A stretch of 64,000 nucleotides of DNA from Chloroflexota bacterium (GTDB lineage: Bacteria > Chloroflexota > Dehalococcoidia > Tepidiformales > Tepidiformaceae), in NCBI GenBank assembly GCA_016191435.1, contig JACPOQ010000083.1, positions 1 to 64,000 of the forward strand. Reading direction: 5' to 3'. The notes beneath the pieces were generated by a model. The model saw nothing but the letters and a program-made list of their open reading frames with translations. It was not told the origin of the DNA and made no database searches. Below, in pieces: positions 49,201-57,021 of the stretch. The translations under genes were made by a program, and so were the position numbers. Numbering within the stretch: position 1 is the stretch's first letter; every line of letters begins with the position of its first letter.

Positions 49201-51037
49201 CGGGCACGAACTCGCACACGTGGCGCAGCAAGGGGCCGCCGGCCCCACTGCGCCCGCGGGAGCGCCCGGCGCCGCCGGGCCGCGAGAGGACCGCCTCCCC
49301 GTCGTGCTCGAAGAGCCCGTCACCATCCCGGACACAATCCCGGTGGAGAAGCCGAAAGACGAATCGCCCGCGATGCCGCCGGCCCCCGGCGAACGCGAAG
49401 CGCCCCACCCGGCGGCTCCCGTCGTGGCGCTGAGTCGATCCGCGGGAGCCGGCGCGACGCTCGCCGACGTTGTCCCCGCCGACCATCCCAGCGAGCGCGA
49501 GGCGGCGGCCATCGGACGGCGTGTCGCGGGCCGCGACGGCGGCCACCATGACCTCGTAGGCGAGACGGCCGGCGGGCCGGTGCACCGCCAGCCCGCCGCC
49601 GGCGCCCCTGTGAAGCAGCGGCTGGACCTCGTGTTCTTCATGGGCCATCGCGATAAACCGGGCAACCCGTTCTACGCAAACGCGCGCGCCTACTTCAAGA
49701 CGCACGTCAAAACCGATCTCACCATCGACAACGACAAGTACCGCAGCCTTGCGGGCGTCTTCGCTTACCTCCGCTCCTTCGACCCGGCGAGGCCGATCGG
49801 CAACATCTACCTCGTCTCGCATGCGAACGAAGATGGCACCCTCTCGTTCCCGCTCGAACCCGGCGACGCCGACCGCCGTACCAGTTACGGAGAGCTCAAG
49901 GCCGCCGTGAAGGATCGCCCGGAACTCTTCGCGCTCCCGTTCGGGCTCATCGACCGCCAAACCGTTGTGCACATCAAGGGCTGCAACATCGGCCGTTCGA
50001 CGGAGATGTTGAACAAGCTCGATGAGTCCTTCGGTGGGCGCGGCCTGGTGACAGCGCCGACCCATAAGCAGTCCTACGGCACCGAGAAGGTTGGAAGGAC
50101 GCCGGCGGTCCGCTACGAGGCGCTCTCGACCTACTTCCTCGAATACAGCGGCCCCACGACGAAGACGCGCGCGGAGCAGCTCGCGGAGTTCAAGGCCAGG
50201 TACCCCCAGATCCCGGACAAGCGCTGGGCCACACTCCTGCCCCGGGCGGGCGCAAAGCGCGACGTCGTGGCGTTCAAGTTCAGCTACGCCAACGCCGCCG
50301 ATGTCGGCGAAGCGCTGGCGAAGGCGCGTGCCTTCGGCGAAGACAACTTCACGCGCCCGGAGGTCTACGTCTGGCGCGTCGTCAGCAAGAAGAAGACGAA
50401 GACTGGCGTCAACGTCGACCTTGTCGCCGAAAAGACGAACTACACCATCGCCGGGGTTATCGAGGACGAGAACCGCAAGCGCCTTGTGCCCGACGAATCC
50501 GACCCGCGCTACTTCGGCAAGTCCACCTACGCGCCCACGCCCACGGCCGCGGCGTTGCGCCTGGAGCCGGCAAAGATGACGACGCCCGCGCTCATGGGAC
50601 GCATCAGCGAGATCGACGCCGAACTGGCCGCTCCTCAGGCGCTCGCCGATGAAGGCCGCAAGAAAGAAGCCGAGTTCGAGCAGCGCACGATGCAGGCCGA
50701 GCTCGGGAGGCGAAAGATCGCCGTCGACGTAAAGGTCGTGAAAACCGAGGACTGGCTTGGCGCCGACGAGGTGTACGTCCGCGCCTCGCGCGGAGGCATG
50801 GCGGTCAAGACCGGGGTGCACAAGCTCAACGACGGCCAGCAACGCGTCTATACCGTGCCGTTGCTGAGCTTCCTGCCGCTCGACGCCCCCATCCGCTTTG
50901 AGGTCTACGACGAGGACTGGCCCGATAAAGACGACCTGATCGTGCGCATGGATTGGCGGCCGCCGTACGCCCCGCTCCAGAACAGCGAGTCGTACGACAA
51001 GGCCGACTATCGCGTGAATGTGCGGTTCGAACGATGA
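46283..51037 (+). CDS. 1584-residue multidomain DUF4157 protein: candidate cargo/effector
   Basis: Modules in order: DUF4157 (about 60-150; HELAH 139-143); a helical region (about 170-350); a metalloprotease-like core with HELGH 526-530 and FDDFADSFEEYVVDA downstream, which may supply the third zinc ligand; a Lys-rich helical region; a second DUF4157 (about 905-985; HELAH 975-979); a Pro-rich linker; a domain with IYLVSHANEDG (His1180) and VVHIKGCNIGRS (Cys1234), resembling caspase-like or C80-like Cys-His dyads; a Lys-rich region; and a C2-like tail (VYDEDWPDKDDLI). DUF4157 is a recognised eCIS-associated domain. It is read in the structural operon with ATGA overlap into the Pvc7-like gene. 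Toxin or protease activity is an inference. Confidence 0.85.
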   Translation: MDRVSVQRERPAPGTLWIRPQGHPDEHAADHVAARVAAGAPSGPAFTAVGSPGAREIAAPVLARDVALEAGAPLAPALRAELDGRFSFDLATVRIHADARAARAASLVGARAYTVGRDIVFGANEYAPNTAEGRRTLLHELAHVAQQQSATADAVHLHRLAGGAAPKGALLKTALEKKDDDPVRDLVASDEWKTTVLEPWQAAWLIIFLLIGYTGDDDERAGLEIIENVRHNHRLDLALHTLRLEGRWEQLFDDYNGSEYYDLIQVLAWGIETLEFRAAFLDKFIDDWFVNKREETAIAMLLTLAPDAELSPLLDRKKREAELRKAIDNTEPRRTFEGRVGRKNELRFTAGATKVETELAAQAKASPEAKRRTPDEIKALLADAPKDLAEELKDYKDRLQVELAKPQPNWDTVTALNARFIAGLDTIEARKKAEFELELRYNVRFNIYRRDKSEKDPDKWGQVWTEADLKQMDALLKSLPPGILSSSTELERFQRGTENQDAAGSGTGRRVSLFGSGGLSPRVLAHELGHTISFTDSSKMQNAFEKQFKWERPAAKDIPADVKQKLDKFSEKEIDGKGARVKDGDWFYRRDRYSKGYLRHPTDACFISDYAATDRFDDFADSFEEYVVDAKNLKKKCPDKYAFIHAEVFVKYFLEKQGEKVLADWDEAASNAIDKVSFSARIATRVAPGYVTPLRAELAKALKAGVDTLYGEAAKGNVAPLPLKGTEAEKLAAPFRGKLANLYALLAPLDVAEKAARAAFDAVAFTPKKAQQDAYEHLGWALRQRMMTELAALWTPLADRVVKGERVAAAELKGVDQVVAKYVAAAPRVPSFLTEYLPVFKVREDIFASDVKAAKAKTKEDAILDRILQGKPKSAGKVSRQPAAEATTSDTGGERRRDPAQLVPGGGRPLRRDTRAMMEARMGRDFGGVRVHDDAEAAASADALQADAYTVGRDMVFAEGKNAPETPEGRELLGHELAHVAQQGAAGPTAPAGAPGAAGPREDRLPVVLEEPVTIPDTIPVEKPKDESPAMPPAPGEREAPHPAAPVVALSRSAGAGATLADVVPADHPSEREAAAIGRRVAGRDGGHHDLVGETAGGPVHRQPAAGAPVKQRLDLVFFMGHRDKPGNPFYANARAYFKTHVKTDLTIDNDKYRSLAGVFAYLRSFDPARPIGNIYLVSHANEDGTLSFPLEPGDADRRTSYGELKAAVKDRPELFALPFGLIDRQTVVHIKGCNIGRSTEMLNKLDESFGGRGLVTAPTHKQSYGTEKVGRTPAVRYEALSTYFLEYSGPTTKTRAEQLAEFKARYPQIPDKRWATLLPRAGAKRDVVAFKFSYANAADVGEALAKARAFGEDNFTRPEVYVWRVVSKKKTKTGVNVDLVAEKTNYTIAGVIEDENRKRLVPDESDPRYFGKSTYAPTPTAAALRLEPAKMTTPALMGRISEIDAELAAPQALADEGRKKEAEFEQRTMQAELGRRKIAVDVKVVKTEDWLGADEVYVRASRGGMAVKTGVHKLNDGQQRVYTVPLLSFLPLDAPIRFEVYDEDWPDKDDLIVRMDWRPPYAPLQNSESYDKADYRVNVRFER

Positions 51038-51684
51038 CCAGCTTTCCGAACTCCCCACGCTTGATCAAGGCGGGCATCGCCCTGCTCGATCCCGCGAGCG
51101 GCGCGGTCCAGCGGCTGATCGCTCTGCAGATCAACCCGGATACGCTGTCGCGGACCCTCGCGCCCAGGGCCCCGGGCGAGACGGCGGATCGCTCGGAGGC
51201 GCTGCGGCTCAAGGGCCCGCCGGTCGAGACCATCAAGTTCGAGGCCGATATCGAAGCCGCGGACCTGCTCGACGAGGGCGATACGACGGCGCGGGAGGCA
51301 GGAATCGCGCCCCACCTGGCCGCGCTCGAGACGATCGTCTACCCCTCCTCCGCGCAGCTCCAGGCGACCGATGCGAAGGCTCGCTCCGGGACACTCGAAA
51401 TCGCGCCCATCATCTCCTCGCTTTCGGTCCTCCTGTGGGGGAAAAACCGGGCCGTTCCCGTGCGCATCACGGAGTTCAGCATCACCGAGGAGGCGTTCGA
51501 CCCGGACCTCAACCCCATCCGCGCGAAGGTTAGCCTCGGGATGCGCGTCCTCAGTACCGACGACCTTGGCTTCGGCGGCAAGGGCGGCAGCCTCTACCTG
51601 GCGTATCAGCAGCAGAAGGAGCGGCTGGCCACGCTCGGCCGCGCCGCGACGCTGAACACCTTCGGCGTGGGAGGCAGCCTGTGA
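51034..51684 (+). CDS. Pvc7-like contractile injection system tube/adaptor protein
   Basis: 216 residues from ATG 51034, which overlaps the previous stop. It matches the CIS tube N-terminal domain: PRLIKAGIALLDPASGAVQR and IALQINPDTLSRTLAPRAPG, SEALRLKGPPVETIKFEADI, then ITEFSITEEAFDPDLNPIRA. In Pvc7/Afp7 this domain is fused to a LysM domain; here the LysM part is encoded by the next gene, so the ancestral protein appears split (or never fused). It connects the tube to the hub. Confidence 0.92.
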   Translation: MTSFPNSPRLIKAGIALLDPASGAVQRLIALQINPDTLSRTLAPRAPGETADRSEALRLKGPPVETIKFEADIEAADLLDEGDTTAREAGIAPHLAALETIVYPSSAQLQATDAKARSGTLEIAPIISSLSVLLWGKNRAVPVRITEFSITEEAFDPDLNPIRAKVSLGMRVLSTDDLGFGGKGGSLYLAYQQQKERLATLGRAATLNTFGVGGSL

Positions 51685-52052
51685 CTGCGCTCTCCGACCC
51701 CAACGCCGCGCTCCAGGCACTCCTTCGTTCCGCCGGGCTGAGCCAGGCGGCCTTCCCGCCCACGAGCCGCTACCACGGCGTCGAGCTGGCCGCGTTCGAA
51801 CGGCCCGGCGAAGCGGCGGTCGCGTACGTCCGCCGGCGCTTCATCGCGCCGCCGGAGCAATTCGCCCTGCTGCAGGAGTACCGCGTCGCCGCAGGCGACC
51901 GCCTCGACCTCATCGCCGCGCACTTCCTCGGCGAACCGGACCAGTTCTGGCGGATCTGTGACGCCAACGGGGCCCTCACCCCGGAGGAGCTGGAGCAGCC
52001 CGGAGCGGTGGTTCGCATCACCCTGCCGCAGGGCATCCCGGGCGCCCAATGA
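51681..52052 (+). CDS. LysM-domain baseplate protein (second half of a Pvc7-like unit)
   Basis: 123 residues from GTG 51681, overlapping the previous stop. RRFIAPPEQFALLQEYRVAA, GDRLDLIAAHFLGEPDQFWR and ICDANGALTPEEL form a LysM-like fold as found in gp53/Pvc7-type proteins, where LysM is used for structural contacts rather than peptidoglycan binding. No signal peptide is present. It lies between the tube-adaptor and hub genes. Confidence 0.88.
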   Translation: MTALSDPNAALQALLRSAGLSQAAFPPTSRYHGVELAAFERPGEAAVAYVRRRFIAPPEQFALLQEYRVAAGDRLDLIAAHFLGEPDQFWRICDANGALTPEELEQPGAVVRITLPQGIPGAQ

Positions 52053-52089
52053 GCACCACGCATTCCACCGTGCGGCGCGGAGGGCGCCC

Positions 52090-53220
52090 ATGCTGAAGGG
52101 CATCAACCTCACGCTCATGATCGGCCCCGCCGTGCCTATCCCCGTGTCACACGACATCCTCGACGCGTTGCTGGAGGCGCAAGTCGTGGTCACCTCGGGT
52201 GAGACGCTCAGTGGCTTCGAGCTCTCGTTCGCCATCGGCAAGAAGTCGCCCCTGCAGACCATCTTCATGATCGCGGGCGGCGCGCCGCTGGCAATCATGC
52301 GTGTCGTCATGGCCGTCACGGTAAACGGTACGCCGACGGTGATCATGGACGGCGTGATGATGCAGCACGAGGTCACGGCCGGCTCCGACCCGAACCATTT
52401 CGTGCTCAAGGTCAAAGGCAAGGACCTGCTCAAGGTCACCGACTTCATCGACTTCAGCGGCATCCCCTACCCCGCCATGCCGGACTTCGCTCGCGTCGCG
52501 CTGATCCTCGCGAAGTACTCCGTGCTGGGCATGGTGCCGGCGGTCATCCCCAGTGTGCTCACCGATATCCCAATCCCCACGGACCGCATCCCGGTGCAGC
52601 AGGGCAAGGACTTCGCCTACGTGAAGGGCCTCGCCGATGAAGCCGGCTACGCCTTCTACCTCGAGCCGGGCCCGGCGCCCGGCATGAGCGTCGCCTACTG
52701 GGGCCCGGAGATCCGTGTCGGGGTGCCGCAACCCGCCCTCAACTACAACATGGACGCGCTCACCAACGTCGAGGCACTCGATTTCACCTTCAACAACGAA
52801 GGCGCAACCCTCCCGGTGGTCTTCGTCCAGAACCAGCTGACGAAGGTGCCCATCCCGATACCGATTCCCAACGTCTCGCTCCTGAACCCGCCGCTGGGGC
52901 TCATCCCGCCCATCCCCGGCAACATCGAGCCGATCACCGGGCTCGCGCACATGTCGCCGATCCGGGCGGCGCTCTTTGGGGTTTCGAAAGCGGCGAAGGC
53001 ACAGGACGTCGTCGAGGGTACCGGCACGCTCGACGTGTTGCGCTACGGGCGCGTGCTCAAGGCGCGCCAGCTCGTCGGCGTGCGTGGCGCCGGGACCGCC
53101 TTCGATGGCCTGTACTACGTCAAGAGCGTCACCCACAAGCTCAAGCGCGGCGAATACAAGCAGGACTTCACCCTCGTCCGCAACGGCCTCATGTCGACCG
53201 TCCCGGCGGTGCCGGTATGA
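52090..53220 (+). CDS. Baseplate hub protein (gp27/VgrG N-terminal-like, Pvc8 part)
   Basis: 376 residues from ATG 52090, with GGAGGG five bases upstream (an open frame extends further up but overlaps the LysM gene in full). It resembles phage late control D/hub proteins: TLMIGPAVPIPVSHDILDAL, VVVTSGETLSGFELSFAIGK, FAYVKGLADEAGYAFYLEPG and the C-terminal VLKARQLVGVRGAGTAFDGL, YYVKSVTHKLKRGEYKQDF. The OB-fold spike that completes VgrG or Pvc8 is in the next gene, so hub and spike are separate chains here. Confidence 0.92.
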   Translation: MLKGINLTLMIGPAVPIPVSHDILDALLEAQVVVTSGETLSGFELSFAIGKKSPLQTIFMIAGGAPLAIMRVVMAVTVNGTPTVIMDGVMMQHEVTAGSDPNHFVLKVKGKDLLKVTDFIDFSGIPYPAMPDFARVALILAKYSVLGMVPAVIPSVLTDIPIPTDRIPVQQGKDFAYVKGLADEAGYAFYLEPGPAPGMSVAYWGPEIRVGVPQPALNYNMDALTNVEALDFTFNNEGATLPVVFVQNQLTKVPIPIPIPNVSLLNPPLGLIPPIPGNIEPITGLAHMSPIRAALFGVSKAAKAQDVVEGTGTLDVLRYGRVLKARQLVGVRGAGTAFDGLYYVKSVTHKLKRGEYKQDFTLVRNGLMSTVPAVPV

Positions 53221-53236
53221 CCGCTATGGAGGCGCG

Positions 53237-53749
53237 ATGAGCAGCAGCACGAGGTTCTACGGCAAATACCGCGGCACGGTCGTGAACAACGTCGACCCCA
53301 TGCAGATCGGGCGCATCCAGGTACTTGTGCCCGATGTCAGCATCATCCCCGGCTCCTGGGCGATGCCCTGCTTCCCCGTCACCGGCATCCAGATGGGCGT
53401 GTTCACGCTGCCGCTCGTCGGCGCCGGCGTCTGGGTGGAGTTCGAGCAAGGGGACCCCGACTTCCCAATCTGGGTCGGGGGCTTCTTTGGCTCCGCCGCC
53501 GAAGTGCCGGCCCTTGCCCGCGCCGTGCCGCCCGGGGTCCCGGGGATCGCCATGCAAACGCCGCTCCAGAACGGCATCGTCATCAGCGATGTCCCCGGGC
53601 CCACGGGCGGCATCGTCATGAAGACAACGACCGGCGCCATGATCCTCGTCAACGACGTTGGCATCACGATTTCGAATGGCAAGGGTGCGACCATCGTGCT
53701 CGCGGGCCCGAGCGTGACCATCAACCAGGGCGCCCTGGTGGTGATCTAA
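53237..53749 (+). CDS. Spike protein with gp5/phage baseplate V OB-fold domain
   Basis: 170 residues from ATG 53237 (GGAGG at 53228-53232). FYGKYRGTVVNNVDPMQIGR, IQVLVPDV and GVWVEFEQGDPDFPIWVGGF are the gp5/VgrG OB-fold hallmark. The C-terminal TGGIVMKTTTGAMILVNDVG, ITISNGKGATIVLAGPSVTI alternates as expected for a triple-stranded beta-helix needle. No lysozyme domain is present. It forms the membrane-piercing spike beneath the hub. Confidence 0.95.
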   Translation: MSSSTRFYGKYRGTVVNNVDPMQIGRIQVLVPDVSIIPGSWAMPCFPVTGIQMGVFTLPLVGAGVWVEFEQGDPDFPIWVGGFFGSAAEVPALARAVPPGVPGIAMQTPLQNGIVISDVPGPTGGIVMKTTTGAMILVNDVGITISNGKGATIVLAGPSVTINQGALVVI

Positions 53750-53761
53750 AAGGAGGAGTCG

Positions 53762-54082
53762 ATGCCCGGTCCCCTGGTCCACGTCGGCGCGATGGTCACC
53801 TGTGTGCACATGGGGCAGTCGCAGCCGAGCGCGCCCAACCCGCGCGTGCTGGTGAGCGGCCAGCCGACGGTGACCATCACAGGCGCCTACCTCATCGCCG
53901 GCTGCCCGTTCAACGTCTCCGGCGCCCCCGTCCCCTGCCTGACCGCCCAGTGGGTGACCGGGTCGCTGCGGGTGACGAGCCAGGGGCAGCCGCTCGTGCT
54001 GATGGATAGCCAGGCGGTCTCCATCCCGAACGGCACGCCACTGCTCATCACAGCAACGCAAACCCGCGTGACGGCAATCTAG
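53762..54082 (+). CDS. PAAR-like spike-tip protein (Pvc10-like)
   Basis: 106 residues from ATG 53762, with AAGGAGG-type ribosome binding sequence upstream. PGPLVHVGAMVTCVHMGQSQ and PRVLVSGQPTVTITGAYLIA, GCPFNVSGAPVPCLTAQWVT form PAAR-like repeats with Cys and His residues placed to bind a zinc ion at the tip. No C-terminal toxin extension is present. It caps the spike needle made by the preceding gene. Confidence 0.9.
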   Translation: MPGPLVHVGAMVTCVHMGQSQPSAPNPRVLVSGQPTVTITGAYLIAGCPFNVSGAPVPCLTAQWVTGSLRVTSQGQPLVLMDSQAVSIPNGTPLLITATQTRVTAI

Positions 54083-54084
54083 CC

Positions 54085-54441
54085 ATGGCAACGAACGTCG
54101 GCTACCCGTATACCATTAGCGGCCGCGGCCGCACCGCCACCACGAGCGACGACGCGCACGCCCGCGACCTCATCGAGCAGGTGCTCTTCACCGCCCCCGG
54201 CGAGCGCGTCAACCGGCCGGACTTCGGCTGCGGCCTCCTGCAACTCGTCTTCGCTCCCAACAGCGCCGACCTCGCGGCCGCCACGCAGTTTCTCGTCCAG
54301 GGCGCGCTCCAGCAGTGGCTCGGCGACGTGCTCACCGCCGAGGCGGTCACCGTCGAAGCCAACGACTCCTCCCTGCGCGTCACCGTGCAGTATGTCCTTC
54401 GCCGCACCGGCGAGCGTTCCACCGCGGAGTTCACGCGATGA
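54085..54441 (+). CDS. gp25/GPW-like baseplate wedge protein (Pvc9-like)
   Basis: 118 residues. TTSDDAHARDLIEQVLFTAP, GERVNRPDFGCGLLQLVFAP is the conserved gp25-like core (GERxxRPxFG) shared by contractile phages, type VI secretion and eCIS. It anchors the first sheath ring to the wedge. The TGA overlaps the next ATG. Length is typical. Confidence 0.95.
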   Translation: MATNVGYPYTISGRGRTATTSDDAHARDLIEQVLFTAPGERVNRPDFGCGLLQLVFAPNSADLAAATQFLVQGALQQWLGDVLTAEAVTVEANDSSLRVTVQYVLRRTGERSTAEFTR

Positions 54442-57020
54442 GCACGCCGTATTTCTGCTGCGATGAGAAGCGCCGCGCCGCCGTCCTCGCCCACCAGGGG
54501 CTCAACGGCATCGACTTCCTCGAGGTCCGCGACGGTCCCGATATCCCGCTGGCCGAACGCGAGCGCACGCTTTTCATACGCTTCCTCAAGGTCGATGGCG
54601 TCGCTGCGCTTGGCACGGGGAACGTCCGCATCGAGGGGGGCGACCGCATCCGCCACATCGCCGTCATCTCCGCGGCGCCGTCTCCGGACGACGCGCTCGT
54701 GCTCGCCGTCGAGGTCGACCAGCCGGGCGACTTCTCCACCTACACGCTGCGGCTCGCGAAGTCGGCCGACGACGCATCCCGCCCGGATGGCTTCGATCCG
54801 CTCCTGTCCGCCGTCGATTTCTCCTTCAAGGTCGATTGTCCAACACCGTTCGATTGCGCCGGCGACAACATTTGTCCCCCCGAGGCTGTCCTGGAGCCTC
54901 CGATCGACTATCTCGCGAAGGACTACGCCAGCTTCCGCCAGCTGATGCTCGACCGCTTCTCGGCGCTCATGCCGGACTGGCGCGAACGCAACCCGGCGGA
55001 CATCGGCGTGATGCTCGTGGAGCTGCTCGCCTTCGTCGCCGACCGCCTGAGCTATCGCCAGGACGCGCTCGCCACCGAGGCGTACCTGGGTACCGCGCGG
55101 CGCCGGGTGTCCGCGCGCCGCCACGCACGGCTCGTGGACTACTTCATGCACGATGGCTGCAACGCCCGCGCCTGGGTGCAGGTAGTGCTCGATGAAGCGC
55201 AAGCGCCGGCGGCGGGGCTGGTCCTGCCGCGCGTGGACCGTTCTGGCGCGACGCCGCAGCCAACGCGCTTCCTGACCCGCTGCAGCGAATCCCCCGCAGT
55301 CGCGGAGGCGGCCCTGCCACGGCTGCTCCAGGCCTACAAACCCGAGGTCTTCGAGCCCCTGCATGACGCCTGGCTCTGCAAGGAGCACAACGAAATCGCG
55401 TTCTACACCTGGGGCGACGCGAGTTGCTGCCTCCCCCGGGGCGCTACACGCGCCACCCTGGAGGATGACCCGGCCCGCCGGCTCCGCCTGCGCCCCGGCG
55501 ATGTGCTCGTGTTCGAAGAGCGCCGCGGCCCACTCACGGGCGCCCCCGCCGACGCCGACCGCACCCACCGCCAGGCTGTCCGCCTCACGAGCGTGCAGCC
55601 CGCCGCCACCGTCGTGATGGTCGGTGGCGTGGAGACCCGCACGCCCGGCGCGCTCGATACCGACCCCTTGACCGGCACGGCGATCGTCGAGATCGCCTGG
55701 GCCGCCGGCGACGCGCTCACCTTTCCCGTCTGCGTCTCGGCGGTCACCGATGAGGCGCACGGGGAGCAGGCAGTCGAAGACGTCAGCGTCGCGCTGGGAA
55801 ACATCGTGCTGGCGGACCACGGACGCACCATCTCCGGCGAGCCGCTCGGCGCCATGCCCGCCCCCTCGCTCTTCCTCGCGCCCGTGGCCGGGAGCGGCTC
55901 CGGCTGCGCTCCATTGGAGCGCGTCGCCGTGCCCCCGCGCTTCGCGCCGTCGCTCCAGCAGCGGCCGCTCACCCACGGGACGCCGTACGATCCTGCTACC
56001 ACCGGCGCGGCCTTTCGTGCCCTCCGGCCCGGAGTCCGGGACGCCCGCCCCGCGGTCACGCTCACCGGGGCCCCCCCGGCCGGGAGCCCGCTGCCCTGGA
56101 CTGCCGTCCGCGACCTCCTTGCGAGCCATCCGGGCGGCCGCAATTTCGTCGTCGAAGTCGAGGCCGATCTCCGCGCCGCCATTCGCTTCGGCGACGACAC
56201 CCACGGCAAGCGCCCGGACGAAGGCACGGGCTTCACGGCCGAGTACCGCGTGGGCAACGGCACGCAGGGCAACGTTGGCGCCGAGGCACTCTCCAACTTC
56301 ACTGCCGCGCCCGCCATGAGCGCCGCCATCGCCGCCGTCCGCAACCCGCTGCCGGCCGGCGGCGGCATGGAGCCCGAGACCATCGAGGACGTGCGGCAAC
56401 GTGCGCCGGCCGCCTTCCGCACCCAGGAACGCGCCGTCACGACGGCGGACTACGCCGAAAAGAGCGGCGTCCATCCCGAGGTGCAGCAGGCCGCCGCCAC
56501 CCTCCGCTGGACCGGCAGCTGGCGCACGGTGTTCATTACCGCCGACCGTCGCGAGGGCCGCGAGGTCGATGCCGCGTTCGAACGCGAACTCCGGAGCTGG
56601 ATCGAGCCGTACCGCATGGCCGGCCAGGACCTCGAAATCGATGCCCCCCGGCCGGCGCCGCTGGACCTGGTCCTCCAGGTCTGTGTCGCGCCAGACCACT
56701 TCCGCGCCAACGTCGAGCGCGCGCTTCTGCGGGTGTTCTCGCGCTACCGGTTGCCGGACGGGCGCCTCGGCCTCTTCCATCCCGACAATTTCAGCTTCGG
56801 CCAGCCGGTCTACCTCAGCCGGCTCTATGCGGCCGCGCAGGCCGTGGACGGCGTCGAGTCCGTCGAAGTGCTGAAGCTGAAGCGGCGCACGCAAGGCGGC
56901 CCCGATGTCCCCGCGAGCGGCGTCCTCACCTTCGGGCGGCTCGAGATCCCGCGCCTGGACAACGACCCGAACTTCCCCGAGCGCGGGACCATGGAACTTG
57001 TCATGAAAGGCGGGAAGTGA
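54438..57020 (+). CDS. Baseplate J/gp6-like wedge protein (Pvc11-like)
   Basis: 860 residues from ATG 54438. EPPIDYLAKDYASFRQLMLD, RNPADIGVMLVELLAFVADR and LSYRQDALATEAYLGTARRR are the N-terminal signature. RAAIRFGDDTHGKRPDEGTG and FTAEYRVGNGTQGNVGAEAL, RTQERAVTTADYAE mark the baseplate J core; a C-terminal wedge arm ends with VYLSRLYAAAQAVDGVESVE. It forms a ring around the hub with the following protein. Two CC or CxxxxC pairs in the first 130 residues (YFCCDE, DCPTPFDCAGDNIC) are a possible metal or disulfide site. Confidence 0.94.
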   Translation: MSTPYFCCDEKRRAAVLAHQGLNGIDFLEVRDGPDIPLAERERTLFIRFLKVDGVAALGTGNVRIEGGDRIRHIAVISAAPSPDDALVLAVEVDQPGDFSTYTLRLAKSADDASRPDGFDPLLSAVDFSFKVDCPTPFDCAGDNICPPEAVLEPPIDYLAKDYASFRQLMLDRFSALMPDWRERNPADIGVMLVELLAFVADRLSYRQDALATEAYLGTARRRVSARRHARLVDYFMHDGCNARAWVQVVLDEAQAPAAGLVLPRVDRSGATPQPTRFLTRCSESPAVAEAALPRLLQAYKPEVFEPLHDAWLCKEHNEIAFYTWGDASCCLPRGATRATLEDDPARRLRLRPGDVLVFEERRGPLTGAPADADRTHRQAVRLTSVQPAATVVMVGGVETRTPGALDTDPLTGTAIVEIAWAAGDALTFPVCVSAVTDEAHGEQAVEDVSVALGNIVLADHGRTISGEPLGAMPAPSLFLAPVAGSGSGCAPLERVAVPPRFAPSLQQRPLTHGTPYDPATTGAAFRALRPGVRDARPAVTLTGAPPAGSPLPWTAVRDLLASHPGGRNFVVEVEADLRAAIRFGDDTHGKRPDEGTGFTAEYRVGNGTQGNVGAEALSNFTAAPAMSAAIAAVRNPLPAGGGMEPETIEDVRQRAPAAFRTQERAVTTADYAEKSGVHPEVQQAAATLRWTGSWRTVFITADRREGREVDAAFERELRSWIEPYRMAGQDLEIDAPRPAPLDLVLQVCVAPDHFRANVERALLRVFSRYRLPDGRLGLFHPDNFSFGQPVYLSRLYAAAQAVDGVESVEVLKLKRRTQGGPDVPASGVLTFGRLEIPRLDNDPNFPERGTMELVMKGGK

Positions 57021-57021
57021 C

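Noticed and set aside
50953..51033. Upstream extension of the Pvc7-like gene to 50953
   Set aside because: The extension overlaps the conserved end of the 1584-residue protein, and ATG 51034 gives the normal N-terminus and an ATGA overlap.
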